Below are positions 37,728 to 46,634 of a DNA stretch of 64,000 bases, one piece after another. Both the position numbers and the translations under genes were made by a program. Where the stretch lies: contig NZ_JAMQKB010000013.1 in assembly GCF_028416575.1 (NCBI RefSeq), positions 1-64,000 of the forward strand, read 5' to 3'. The notes beneath the pieces are model-generated. The model was not told where the DNA came from. It did not search any database and was given only the letters and a program-made list of their open reading frames with translations. Within the stretch, counting starts at the first letter, position 1. Every line of letters starts with the position of its first letter. Source of the DNA: Terrihalobacillus insolitus. GTDB lineage: Bacteria; Bacillota; Bacilli; Bacillales; Amphibacillaceae.

Positions 37728-38822
37728 ATGGAAATGTTTAAATATATGGAAACGTACGATTATGAACAACTTGTTTTTTGTCAAGACAAGGCTTCAGGCT
37801 TAAAAGCAATTATTGCGATTCACGACACAACGTTAGGACCTGCATTAGGTGGAACAAGGATGTGGACATATGCCTCAGAAGAAGACGCCATCATTGACGC
37901 ACTAAGACTTGCAAAAGGAATGACCTACAAAAATGCGGCGGCTGGACTTAACCTTGGCGGTGGAAAAACGGTTATTATTGGAGACCCTAAAAAAGATAAA
38001 AACGAAGCAATGTTTCGTGCCTTTGGCAGGTATATCCAAAGTCTCAACGGCAGATATATTACTGCAGAGGATGTCGGAACAACCGTAAACGATATGGATA
38101 CGATTCATGAAGAGACGGATTTTGTAACAGGTATTTCCCCAGCCTTTGGTTCTTCGGGAAACCCCTCTCCAGTTACAGCGTATGGCGTATATAAGGGAAT
38201 GAAGGCAGCTGCAAAACAAGCATATGGCGTTGATTCATTAGAAGGAAGAACGGTTGCCGTCCAAGGTGTTGGCAATGTAGCTTATAAACTGTGTGAATAT
38301 CTATATAAAGAGGGCGCAAACTTAATCGTCACAGATATAAACAAGGAAGCCGTACAGCGTGCAGTCGAAAATTATGGTGCAAAGGCTGTAGAACCAGATG
38401 AGATTTATAGCGTTTATTGTGATATTTATGCACCTTGTGCGTTAGGTGCAACAATTAATGATGAAACGATTCCTCAATTGAAAGCAACGATTGTGGCTGG
38501 TGCCGCAAACAATCAGCTTAAAGAAACAAGACATGGAGACATTTTGCATGAAAAAGGAATTGTTTATGCTCCTGATTATGTGATCAATGCTGGCGGAGTC
38601 ATTAATGTAGCAGATGAACTAAATGGGTATGACAGTGAACGCGCAATGAAAAGAGTGGAAACCATATATGATAATTTAATGCGTGTGTTCGCTATATCTA
38701 AAAGAGACAACATTCCTACTTATGTAGCTGCAGACCGGATGGCCGAGGAACGTATCCAGGGATTACAACAATCCAGAAGTACATTTTTATTAAATGGGCA
38801 CCACATTATTAGCAGAAGATAA
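37728..38822 (+). CDS. bcd: Leucine/branched-chain amino acid dehydrogenase
   Basis: This 364-residue NAD-dependent enzyme deaminates leucine, valine and isoleucine to keto acids. It has [28 protein letters not shown] with the catalytic lysine, [17 protein letters not shown] and the nucleotide-binding [22 protein letters not shown] precedes the ATG. It supplies the substrates of the BKD complex encoded downstream. Confidence 0.96.
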   Translation: MEMFKYMETYDYEQLVFCQDKASGLKAIIAIHDTTLGPALGGTRMWTYASEEDAIIDALRLAKGMTYKNAAAGLNLGGGKTVIIGDPKKDKNEAMFRAFGRYIQSLNGRYITAEDVGTTVNDMDTIHEETDFVTGISPAFGSSGNPSPVTAYGVYKGMKAAAKQAYGVDSLEGRTVAVQGVGNVAYKLCEYLYKEGANLIVTDINKEAVQRAVENYGAKAVEPDEIYSVYCDIYAPCALGATINDETIPQLKATIVAGAANNQLKETRHGDILHEKGIVYAPDYVINAGGVINVADELNGYDSERAMKRVETIYDNLMRVFAISKRDNIPTYVAADRMAEERIQGLQQSRSTFLLNGHHIISRR

Positions 38823-38855
38823 CAGTAGCGAACATAGAGAGTGAGGTTCATTGTT

Positions 38856-39959
38856 TTGCAACAACAAACGTATCGAATATTGGTAATAAATCCAGGTTCT
38901 ACCTCTACTAAAATTGGTGTGTTTGATGATGAATTATGCATATTTGAGAAGACAATCCGACACAACAACGACGATATTGCTTCTTTTCATCGCATTATTG
39001 ACCAATACGATTTTCGGAAAACGGTTATTTTAGAGGAATTAGATAAGGAAGGGATCAATCTTTCTAAAATGAACGCTACGTGTGGACGTGGTGGTTTGTT
39101 ACGACCAATAGAAGGTGGAACATATGAAGTGAATGACAATATGCTGCAGGATCTAAGAATGGGATACAACGGAGAGCATGCCTCGAACCTTGGTGGTATT
39201 CTTGCACATGAAATTGCAAGTGGTTTAAATATTCCGGCATATATCGTAGATCCTGTTGTCGTTGATGAATTGGAACAAATCGCCAGACTCTCTGGCGTAC
39301 CAGAAATACCAAGAAAAAGTATTTTTCATGCATTAAATCAAAAGGCGGTTGCTCGTCATGTAGCGAAAGATCTCGGTAACCTTTATGAGCAATTGAATCT
39401 TATTGTTTGTCACATGGGTGGTGGGATTACAGTCGGGGCACATCAACAAGGACGTGTCATTGATGTGAATAATGGTCTTCACGGAGACGGTCCATTTTCC
39501 CCTGAACGTGCAGGTACTGTTCCAGCAGGTGATCTCGTATCACTTTGTTTTTCGGGACAGTACTACCGTGATGAAATCATGAGAAAGCTTGTTGGTCAAG
39601 GTGGACTTGTTGCCTATTTGGATACGAACGATGCTCGAGACGTAGAAAATCGAATTCAAGCAGGGGATCAGGATGCAGTACTTGTTTATCAAGCAATGGC
39701 CTACCAAATAGCAAAGGAAATCAGTTCAATGAGTGCTGTATTATATGGTAAGGTGGATGCTATTGCCCTAACAGGTGGTTTAGCATATGGGAAAGAATTT
39801 GTAGCGATGATCTCGGAGCGGGTGAATTGGATTGCAGATGTTATGGTTTACCCTGGAGAAAACGAATTACAAGCACTCTGTGAAGGGACGCTTCGTGTAT
39901 TGAAAAAGGAAGAAACTCCAAAGCAATATCCGAATGCAAGTAGGAAAGGGAGAGAATGA
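38856..39959 (+). CDS. buk: Butyrate kinase
   Basis: This 367-residue acetokinase-family enzyme makes ATP from butyryl or branched acyl phosphates. The N-terminus [19 protein letters not shown] holds the phosphate-binding loop; [24 protein letters not shown] and [12 protein letters not shown] are family signatures. The start is unsure. TTG at 38856 has a GAGAGTGAGG about ten bases upstream; GTG at 38841 would add five residues and overlaps that site. Confidence 0.93.
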   Translation: MQQQTYRILVINPGSTSTKIGVFDDELCIFEKTIRHNNDDIASFHRIIDQYDFRKTVILEELDKEGINLSKMNATCGRGGLLRPIEGGTYEVNDNMLQDLRMGYNGEHASNLGGILAHEIASGLNIPAYIVDPVVVDELEQIARLSGVPEIPRKSIFHALNQKAVARHVAKDLGNLYEQLNLIVCHMGGGITVGAHQQGRVIDVNNGLHGDGPFSPERAGTVPAGDLVSLCFSGQYYRDEIMRKLVGQGGLVAYLDTNDARDVENRIQAGDQDAVLVYQAMAYQIAKEISSMSAVLYGKVDAIALTGGLAYGKEFVAMISERVNWIADVMVYPGENELQALCEGTLRVLKKEETPKQYPNASRKGRE

Positions 39960-39960
39960 T

Positions 39961-41385
39961 ATGACGCAAGATTACGACTTAGTAATAATAGGAGGAGGTA
40001 CTGGTGGCTATGTTGCTGCGATCAGAGCCTCACAGCTTGGCTTAAAGACGGCAATCGTAGAACATGGTTTGCTTGGTGGGACATGTTTACATAGGGGTTG
40101 CATACCTTCCAAAGCTTTATTAAGAAGTGCAGAAGTGTTTCGGCAAACGAAGGAAGCAGACCAATTCGGTATAACCACAGCAGATCCTAAGGTTGACTTT
40201 TTGAAAGTACAAGAAAGAAAACAAACGATTGTGAACACGCTTCATCAAGGCGTGCAAGGATTAATGAAAAAAGGGAAAATAGATGTGTTTGAAGGGTATG
40301 GTCGTATATTAGGCCCATCCATCTTCTCTCCTACTGCAGGTACAGTATCTGTTGAAATGAACAATGGAGAAGAAAACGAAATGCTCATCCCGAAAAATGT
40401 GTTAATTGCGACAGGCTCTAAACCAAAGTCCCTACCAGGATTACAAATAGATGGTCAATATGTCGTAACTTCTGATGAAGCATTATTGATGGAAGAGCTG
40501 CCTGCTTCTATTTTAATTGTTGGTGGTGGTGTAATCGGGATCGAATGGGCTTCCATGCTTGCTGATTTTGGTGTTCAAGTAACGATTATTGAATTTATGG
40601 ATCGGATCCTTCCAACTGAAGATAAAGAAGTATCAAAGGAAATGAAACGACTTTTGAAGAAAAAAGGAATTTCTATTCATACGAACGCTAAATTGCTCCC
40701 AGATACACTTACAATAAATAATGGGGTTGAAGTCCAAGTAGATCAAAATGGTAAATCAGAAACATATCAAGCAGATAAAATGCTTGTTTCTGTTGGACGA
40801 TCTCCGAATAGCCGAAGCATCGGTTTAGACAACACGGATATTCAAACAAATGAACATGGTTGTATCCAAACAAATGATGTTTATCAAACAAAGGAATCCC
40901 ATATTTACGCAATTGGCGATGTAATTGGTGGATTACAGCTAGCACATGTAGCATCACATGAAGGTGTGATTGCTGTAGAGCATATCGCTGGAGAGGATCC
41001 AGTAAAAATGAACGAAATCAATGTTCCAACATGTATTTACTCTAATCCCGAAGCTGCAAGTATCGGATTAACGGAAGAACAGGCAATTGAACAAGGATAT
41101 GAGATTAAAACAGGAAAGATGTCCTTTAAGGCAATTGGTAAAGCATTAGTCTATGGTGAAACGGATGGCTTTGTCAAAATCATTGCAAATAAACAAACAG
41201 ATGATTTACTAGGGATTCATATGGTGGGACCTCATGTGACCGACCTAATTTCTGAGGCTGGTATAGCGAAAGTGCTAGATGCGACACCATGGGAAATTGG
41301 TGAAAGTATTCACCCACACCCTACCTTGTCAGAGGCTATCGGAGAAGCGGCATTAGCTGTGGATGAAAAACAAATACACGGCTGA
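39961..41385 (+). CDS. lpdV: Dihydrolipoyl dehydrogenase of the BKD complex (E3)
   Basis: This 474-residue flavoprotein reoxidises lipoamide on BkdB. FAD motif VIIGGGTGGYVAAIRA, redox-active disulfide GGTCLHRGCIPSKAL, NAD motif ILIVGGGVIGIEWASML, and the C-terminal catalytic HPHPTLSEAIGEA. ATG 39961 follows buk almost directly (the buk stop is at 39957-39959). Confidence 0.95.
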   Translation: MTQDYDLVIIGGGTGGYVAAIRASQLGLKTAIVEHGLLGGTCLHRGCIPSKALLRSAEVFRQTKEADQFGITTADPKVDFLKVQERKQTIVNTLHQGVQGLMKKGKIDVFEGYGRILGPSIFSPTAGTVSVEMNNGEENEMLIPKNVLIATGSKPKSLPGLQIDGQYVVTSDEALLMEELPASILIVGGGVIGIEWASMLADFGVQVTIIEFMDRILPTEDKEVSKEMKRLLKKKGISIHTNAKLLPDTLTINNGVEVQVDQNGKSETYQADKMLVSVGRSPNSRSIGLDNTDIQTNEHGCIQTNDVYQTKESHIYAIGDVIGGLQLAHVASHEGVIAVEHIAGEDPVKMNEINVPTCIYSNPEAASIGLTEEQAIEQGYEIKTGKMSFKAIGKALVYGETDGFVKIIANKQTDDLLGIHMVGPHVTDLISEAGIAKVLDATPWEIGESIHPHPTLSEAIGEAALAVDEKQIHG

Positions 41386-41410
41386 AAATCTATTGTTAGG
41401 AGGTAAACAA

Positions 41411-42403
41411 ATGACTAATAACCGTCATGAAAAATTAGGTTTAACAGATGAACAAGTGTTAGATATGTTTCGAACCATGCTGTTAGCTCGAAAAATTGAT
41501 GAACGAATGTGGTTACTGAACCGGGCAGGGAAAATACCGTTTGTCATTTCTTGTCAGGGGCAAGAAGCGGCACAGGTTGGGGCAGCGTTTGCACTTGATC
41601 GGGAACAGGATTATGTGCTTCCGTATTATCGTGACATGGGAGTTGTACTAGCGTTCGGTATGACTGCAAAAGATTTAATGCTTTCTGGTTTTGCAAAAGC
41701 AGAGGATCCTAATTCAGCTGGCAGACAAATGCCTGGTCATTTTGGACAGAAAAAGAACCGGATTGTTACGGGATCATCCCCAGTGACTACTCAGGTTCCA
41801 CATGCGGTCGGAATCGCTTTGGCTGGAAAAATGGAAAAAAAGAATTTTGTCAGCTTGGTGACTTTTGGGGAGGGCTCATCGAACCAAGGAGATTTTCATG
41901 AAGGGGCAAATTTTGCAGGGGTCCATAAACTCCCTGTCGTTTTCTTGGTAGAGAATAATAAATATGCGATTTCTGTTCCTGCAAATAAACAATTAGCGTG
42001 TGAAAAAGTTTCGGATCGTGCTCAAGGATACGGAATGCCAGGTATTACGATTGATGGAAATGATCCACTTGCTGTGTATGAAGCGGTAAGGGAAGCGGCT
42101 AATCGCGGCAGAAGAGGTGAAGGCCCGTCGCTCATTGAAGCTGTTTCGTACAGGTTAACAGCCCACTCTAGTGATGATGACGACCGCACCTATCGTGAAA
42201 AGGAAGAAGTAGAAGCCGCTAGGGAGAAAGATTCCATTCATACATTTGCGACATATCTTCGGGAGATGGGTATTTTATCAGAGGAAAAAGAGAACCAGCT
42301 AACGAAAGAGATTAATCATTTAGTAAATGAGGCAACAGATTACGCAGAAAATGCGGCCTACGCGGCGCCAGAAGATGCGCTTAAATATGTATATAGAGAG
42401 TAA
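41411..42403 (+). CDS. bkdAA: Branched-chain keto acid dehydrogenase E1 alpha
   Basis: This 330-residue subunit, with BkdAB, decarboxylates branched keto acids using thiamine diphosphate. It has GQEAAQVGAAFAL, RDMGVVLAFGM and the thiamine motif TFGEGSSNQGDFHEGANFAGVHKLPVVFLVENN. The loop YRLTAHSSDDD is typical of E1 alpha. ATG 41411 follows AGGAGGT; an earlier ATG lies inside lpdV. Confidence 0.96.
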   Translation: MTNNRHEKLGLTDEQVLDMFRTMLLARKIDERMWLLNRAGKIPFVISCQGQEAAQVGAAFALDREQDYVLPYYRDMGVVLAFGMTAKDLMLSGFAKAEDPNSAGRQMPGHFGQKKNRIVTGSSPVTTQVPHAVGIALAGKMEKKNFVSLVTFGEGSSNQGDFHEGANFAGVHKLPVVFLVENNKYAISVPANKQLACEKVSDRAQGYGMPGITIDGNDPLAVYEAVREAANRGRRGEGPSLIEAVSYRLTAHSSDDDDRTYREKEEVEAAREKDSIHTFATYLREMGILSEEKENQLTKEINHLVNEATDYAENAAYAAPEDALKYVYRE

Positions 42404-42418
42404 GGAGGGGGAATCGTT

Positions 42419-43402
42419 ATGGCTGTAATTTCATATATTCAAGCTGTCACGCAAGCATTAAGAGAAGAAATGCTGCGTGATGAGAAGGTATTTGTACTAG
42501 GGGAAGATGTTGGAATACGTGGTGGTGTATTCCGTGCAACCGACGGGCTTTATGATGAATTTGGAGAAGCAAGGGTGTTAGACACGCCGCTAGCAGAATC
42601 AGCAATAGCAGGAGTAGGTATTGGAGCTGCAATGTACGGAATGCGACCTGTTGCCGAAATACAGTTTGCAGACTTTATTATGCCTGCCGTTAACCAAATT
42701 GTTTCCGAGGCAGCTAAAATTAGATACCGTTCGAATAATGATTGGAATTGTCCCATTACTATTCGTGCTCCTTATGGTGGAGGGGTACACGGCGCGCTCT
42801 ATCATTCGCAATCCGTTGAAGCAATGTTTGCGAATCAACCAGGGCTAAAGATTGTCATGCCATCCACGCCTTATGATGTCAAAGGGCTGTTAAAGGCTGC
42901 AATTCGTGATGAAGATCCTGTTCTTTTTTTCGAGCACAAACGGGCATATCGATTGATAAAGGGTGAGGTACCTGAAACAGATTACACCCTCCCAATTGGA
43001 AAAGCAGATGTCAAAAGAGAAGGTTCTGATATTACCGTTATCACGTATGGATTATGTGTTCACTTTGCTCTACAAGCCTCTGAAAAACTTGCCGAAGACG
43101 GAATCGATACACATATTTTAGATCTGCGTACGGTTTATCCTCTTGATAAAGAAGCGATTATAGAGGCAGCTTCCAGAACTGGGAAGGTACTCCTGCTTAC
43201 TGAGGATAACAAGGAAGGTAGCATCATTGGGGAGGTTGCAGCAATCATAGCTGAGAATTGTCTTTTTGATTTAGATGCCCCGATTCAACGACTTGCTGGA
43301 CCAGATCTGCCTGCTATGCCTTACGCTCCAACAATGGAAAAGTATTTCATGGTTAATCCAGATAAAGTTGAAAAAGCGATGCGCGATTTAGCAGAATTTT
43401 AA
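42419..43402 (+). CDS. bkdAB: Branched-chain keto acid dehydrogenase E1 beta
   Basis: This 327-residue transketolase-like subunit completes the E1 active site. VFVLGEDVGIRGGVFRATDGL, DTPLAESAIAGVGIGAAMYGMRPVAEIQFADF and HSQSVEAMFANQPGLKIVMPSTPYDVKGLL are highly conserved E1 beta sequences. It follows bkdAA by 15 bases with an AAGGAGG site. Confidence 0.96.
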   Translation: MAVISYIQAVTQALREEMLRDEKVFVLGEDVGIRGGVFRATDGLYDEFGEARVLDTPLAESAIAGVGIGAAMYGMRPVAEIQFADFIMPAVNQIVSEAAKIRYRSNNDWNCPITIRAPYGGGVHGALYHSQSVEAMFANQPGLKIVMPSTPYDVKGLLKAAIRDEDPVLFFEHKRAYRLIKGEVPETDYTLPIGKADVKREGSDITVITYGLCVHFALQASEKLAEDGIDTHILDLRTVYPLDKEAIIEAASRTGKVLLLTEDNKEGSIIGEVAAIIAENCLFDLDAPIQRLAGPDLPAMPYAPTMEKYFMVNPDKVEKAMRDLAEF

Positions 43403-43422
43403 CGGTGAAGGAGGGAATCCAA

Positions 43423-44688
43423 GTGACAACAGAGAAAATTAATATGCCTAAACTAGGTGAAAGTGTGACAGAAGGAACGATTAGCAATTGGTTAGTCCAG
43501 GTGGGAGACCACGTCAATAAATACGACCCAATCGCTGAGGTCATGACAGATAAGGTGAATGCTGAGGTACCATCTTCATTTACTGGAACGATTAAGGAAA
43601 TCGTTGCCAAAGAGGATGAAACGTTAGAAGTTGGCGAATTAATGTGTTATATCGATACAGAAGATATTTCAGATAGTACTACTAATGAAGCCTCCAGATC
43701 TACACCACAATCAACAGAAGAGGTTTCAGAACAATCAAATCAAGACAAACCGGGCAATCAACCTATGAAAAAGCGGTACTCGCCTGCAGTATTAAAGCTC
43801 GCACAGGAAAATGATATTGTATTAGATGAAGTGAACGGTTCTGGTAGAGGTGGTCGAATCACTAGAAAAGACATAGAAAAAATCATTGCAGCAGGGGGAC
43901 AACCAACAGCCAAGACGACGGGGCATTCTGTTCCCGATACGGATTTACATATGCCTTCCACCGATGGAATAGAAGCTATGTCTCTGTCTGGTGATAAGGA
44001 GATACCTGTGACAGGAGTTCGAAAAGCGATTGCACAGAATATGGTACGTGCCAAAACAGAAATCCCACACGCATGGATGATGGTCGAAGTAGATGTTACC
44101 GATCTTGTAGCATATCGTAAAGCGGTAAAAGATCAGTTTAAAAAAGAAGAAGGCTTTGGTTTAACGTACTTCGCCTTTTTCGTTAAGGCTGTAGCACAAG
44201 CTGTAAAAGAATTCCCACAGCTAAATAGTTCTTGGGCTGGTGACAAGATTATTCAACATAAAGATGTTCATCTCTCGATCGCCGTGGCAAAAGATCAGGA
44301 GCTTTTTGTTCCAGTTATAAAAAATGCCGATGAAAAAAATATTAAAGGAATTGCTAAGGATATTTATACATTGGCAGCTAAAGCACGGGACGGAAAATTA
44401 ACAGCTGCTGACATGGAAGGCGGAACTTTTACTGTTAACAATACTGGCTCCTTTGGTTCAGTCCAATCCATGGGCGTCATTAATTATCCACAAGCTGCCA
44501 TCTTACAGGTTGAATCCATTGTAAAAAAACCAGTCATCATTGATGGGATGTTCGCTGCGAGAGATATGGTTAATTTATGCCTTTCCCTTGATCATCGTAT
44601 TTTAGACGGACTTATCTGTGGGCAATTTTTAGCACGTCTAAAAGAAATTTTAGAGAACATGTCAAAGGAGAATACAACTGTTTATTAG
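43423..44688 (+). CDS. bkdB: Lipoamide acyltransferase of the BKD complex (E2)
   Basis: This 421-residue core subunit transfers the branched acyl group to CoA. It has an N-terminal lipoyl domain with the lipoylated lysine in VMTDKVNAEV, an acidic linker, a peripheral-subunit-binding domain (SPAVLKLAQENDIVLDEVNGSGRGGRITRKDI) and the catalytic domain with SLDHRILDG. GTG 43423 follows GGAGGG. It is the last gene of the operon. Confidence 0.95.
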   Translation: MTTEKINMPKLGESVTEGTISNWLVQVGDHVNKYDPIAEVMTDKVNAEVPSSFTGTIKEIVAKEDETLEVGELMCYIDTEDISDSTTNEASRSTPQSTEEVSEQSNQDKPGNQPMKKRYSPAVLKLAQENDIVLDEVNGSGRGGRITRKDIEKIIAAGGQPTAKTTGHSVPDTDLHMPSTDGIEAMSLSGDKEIPVTGVRKAIAQNMVRAKTEIPHAWMMVEVDVTDLVAYRKAVKDQFKKEEGFGLTYFAFFVKAVAQAVKEFPQLNSSWAGDKIIQHKDVHLSIAVAKDQELFVPVIKNADEKNIKGIAKDIYTLAAKARDGKLTAADMEGGTFTVNNTGSFGSVQSMGVINYPQAAILQVESIVKKPVIIDGMFAARDMVNLCLSLDHRILDGLICGQFLARLKEILENMSKENTTVY

Positions 44689-44702
44689 GATTACGGACAA
44701 AA

Positions 44703-44746
44703 AATCCTCATTGTGGATCATTCACCCACTTTGAGGATTATTTGTA
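44703..44746 (+). terminator. Terminator after bkdB
   Basis: AATCCTCA-TT-GTGG and CCAC-TT-TGAGGATT pair around a short loop and are followed by ATTTGTATT. The T-run is interrupted. Confidence 0.65.
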
Positions 44747-44763
44747 TTAAAAATACAATCGAC

Positions 44764-44850
44764 CCTTATTTAACCTAGTCTGAAGGGTTGAAACTTGCTG
44801 CTTTAACACTTGATAAAGACGTTAGTAAATTATCTTGCTGTGCTGGATAA
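44764..44850 (+). pseudogene. merA: 3' remnant of a mercuric reductase gene
   Basis: Twenty-nine codons translate as PYLT[31 protein letters not shown]. This matches the last residues of the intact MerA at 48224-49876 ([28 protein letters not shown]) at nearly every position, including the terminal vicinal cysteines. One in-frame stop interrupts it and the rest of the gene is gone. Codons differ from the intact copy at many third positions, so it is not a fresh duplication. It lies directly after the bkdB terminator. Confidence 0.88.
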
Positions 44851-44863
44851 CTTTAACTTTAAA

Positions 44864-44881
44864 GAGGGTGTTCAAAAGTAA
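44864..44881. repeat. Left-end remnant of the dispersed repeat
   Basis: GAGGGTGTTCAAAAGTAA resembles the left terminus of the repeat (GAGGATGTTCAAAAAGTCA at 61854). No right half follows. It sits 14 bases after the merA remnant. Confidence 0.45.
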
Positions 44882-44906
44882 TATTCGGGAACAGTATGAC
44901 CCAGTT

Positions 44907-44935
44907 CGCGTCCTCATAACTCAGATGAGGACGCG
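44907..44935. other. Perfect 10-bp hairpin before the ArsR gene
   Basis: CGCGTCCTCA and TGAGGACGCG pair around a nine-base loop. No T-run follows. It may be a terminator remnant or protein-binding site. Confidence 0.5.
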
Positions 44936-44979
44936 TTGACTAGATTTTCGGATTTATTGTTAAGTGACTTTTTTTTATT

Positions 44980-45007
44980 AAAGTATTATAATATTTTATA
45001 ATACTTT
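44980..45007. promoter_or_regulatory. Operator-like palindrome of the ArsR/CmtR regulator
   Basis: AAAGTATTATAA and TTATAATACTTT form a perfect 12-bp inverted repeat around TATT, ending 50 bases before the regulator's start codon. AT-rich palindromes of this size overlapping the promoter are typical ArsR-family operators. Two TATAAT sequences inside it could act as -10 elements. Confidence 0.75.
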
Positions 45008-45057
45008 GTGTATCATATTGATTAAACTTCCGATTTTTAAAAACGAGGTGATTATTA

Positions 45058-45396
45058 ATGAATTCTAGCGTAGAAATAGATTTTGAACAAGTACAAAACG
45101 AGTTGATATCAAAATTTTTCCATGGTCTATCAAATCCTGTTCGGTTACAAATAGCACTATCTTTAATGAACAACGAAAAAAATGTTGGTGAGCTTGTCGA
45201 TGAACTGGGTATGAAACAGTCGCAGATTTCCAATCAATTGGCATGCTTAAAAACGTGCGGATTTGTCACATCTCGAAAGGAAGGGAAATTTGTCTACTAT
45301 AAAGTAACAGATCCAAGGGTTCAGGAAATGATCCATTTGGTACAATCCGTTGTTGCGGACAATGCCAATCTTATTAGTTCTTGCGTCCGCGTCTAG
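45058..45396 (+). CDS. ArsR/SmtB-family metal-sensing repressor, CmtR-like
   Basis: This 112-residue winged-helix repressor has the helix-turn-helix NVGELVDELGMKQSQISNQLACLKTCGFV and wing SRKEGKFVYYKV. Three cysteines stand at C63, C67 and C109. The C-x3-C in the recognition helix plus a C-terminal Cys matches the ligand layout of CmtR (C57, C61, C102), a Cd(II)/Pb(II) sensor. A soft-metal ligand such as Cd, Pb or Hg is therefore likely. Autoregulation through the upstream palindrome is expected. The nearest metal-resistance gene is merA, 2.8 kb downstream. Confidence 0.88.
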   Translation: MNSSVEIDFEQVQNELISKFFHGLSNPVRLQIALSLMNNEKNVGELVDELGMKQSQISNQLACLKTCGFVTSRKEGKFVYYKVTDPRVQEMIHLVQSVVADNANLISSCVRV

Positions 45397-45402
45397 TATG
45401 AA

Positions 45403-45456
45403 GCCCTATTTGACGGTGAAATGAAGTCCGTCATATAGGGTTTATTTTTGGGTTTT
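45403..45456 (+). terminator. Terminator after the ArsR gene
   Basis: CCCTAT-T-TGACGG and CCGTCA-T-ATAGGG pair around a loop of about 11 bases, followed by TTTATTTTTG. Confidence 0.85.
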
Positions 45457-45627
45457 AAATCCACCACCCAAATATGACTTCTATAATTCCTCCCTTACTT
45501 GATTTCCTCTATCTATTACTTGATATGTCTTAATCATATACTTCTTCCCAACGAGTTAACGTTAATACTAAGTTCGCCTAATTTGGGGAACATATGTAGA
45601 GTGTATTTACGAAATGGAGGGAAGGTA

Positions 45628-46554
45628 GTGAACAGAGAGGAAATAGAAGAAATTATAAGTCGAAATCATAAAAAAATAAATAGTGGAGAAGTAGCGGATT
45701 ACATTCCAGAGTTGAAAAACATGGATCCGACTATTCTAGGTGTTACAATCGCATCCATTAATCGGGACTCCTTTACAATTGGTGACTGTGATCAGCGTTT
45801 TACCATTCAAAGCATTTCAAAGGTTATTGCTTTAATTGTTGCTTTGAAAGATTGTGGCTTTGATAAAGTGTTTTCAAAAGTAGGAATGGAGGCGAGTGGT
45901 GATCCGTTTAATTCAATTATTAAATTAGAAACGTTACAACCAAATAAGCCATTTAATCCTATGATCAATGCGGGGGCAATAGCGATTACTTCTCTTATAA
46001 AAGGACAAAATGGGGAAGCTAGTTTCCATCGTATTATTCAGTTGTTGCAAACGATTACTGGCTCTAGACATATCGAATTAAACGAGGCTGTGTATCAATC
46101 AGAAAAAGAGACAGGCAATCGAAATCGATCACTGGCTTATTTTATGAAAAGCACAGGAATTCTAGAAGGCGATCCTGAAGAAGCTTTAGATTTATACTTT
46201 AAGATTTGTTCTATTAATGTCACGTGTAGCGACCTAGCTAAAATTGGCCTATGGTTAAGTAACGGGGGGCAGCATCCTCACAGCAAGGAACAAATCATTG
46301 AACCAGAAATTGCGAAAATTGTTTTAACAATTATGATGACATCTGGGATGTATAATGCGTCAGGTGAATTTGCAGTTCAAGTAGGTTTTCCTGCGAAAAG
46401 TGGTGTTAGCGGCGGGATTATGGCTGTCGTTCCTGGCAAAATGGGAATAGGAGTTATTAGTCCACCTATTGATAAAAAAGGAAACAGTGTTATAGGTGTT
46501 CACGTATTAGAGGATATATCGAAACAATTTCAACTGCACCAATTTCATGTCTAA
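45628..46554 (+). CDS. glsA: Glutaminase A
   Basis: This 308-residue serine-dependent beta-lactamase-like enzyme hydrolyses glutamine to glutamate and ammonia. The Ser-x-x-Lys motif is in IQSISKVIAL; NPMINAGAIAI and AKSGVSGGIMAVVPGK are family signatures. GTG 45628 follows ATGGAGG by seven bases and gives the usual length; the frame is open upstream to 45499 but those residues do not belong to the family. It is a single gene inside the accessory segment. Confidence 0.93.
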   Translation: MNREEIEEIISRNHKKINSGEVADYIPELKNMDPTILGVTIASINRDSFTIGDCDQRFTIQSISKVIALIVALKDCGFDKVFSKVGMEASGDPFNSIIKLETLQPNKPFNPMINAGAIAITSLIKGQNGEASFHRIIQLLQTITGSRHIELNEAVYQSEKETGNRNRSLAYFMKSTGILEGDPEEALDLYFKICSINVTCSDLAKIGLWLSNGGQHPHSKEQIIEPEIAKIVLTIMMTSGMYNASGEFAVQVGFPAKSGVSGGIMAVVPGKMGIGVISPPIDKKGNSVIGVHVLEDISKQFQLHQFHV

Positions 46555-46555
46555 A

Positions 46556-46602
46556 CAGCGATTAGAAGGTGACAGAACGCAATGGATCACCTTCTATCGC
46601 TG
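46556..46602. terminator. Convergent hairpin between glsA and cfa
   Basis: CAGCGAT-T-AGAAGGTGA pairs with TCACCTTCT-ATCGCTG, 16 pairs with one bulge. The gene arrangement is convergent. The T-runs are weak, so termination efficiency is uncertain. Confidence 0.6.
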
Positions 46603-46634
46603 TAAAAACTTTCTAATTATTAGTTCCAAAATGA

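Noticed and set aside
45499-45627. N-terminal extension of glutaminase to 45499
   Set aside because: The extra 43 residues do not fit the family, and the only good ribosome site precedes GTG 45628.
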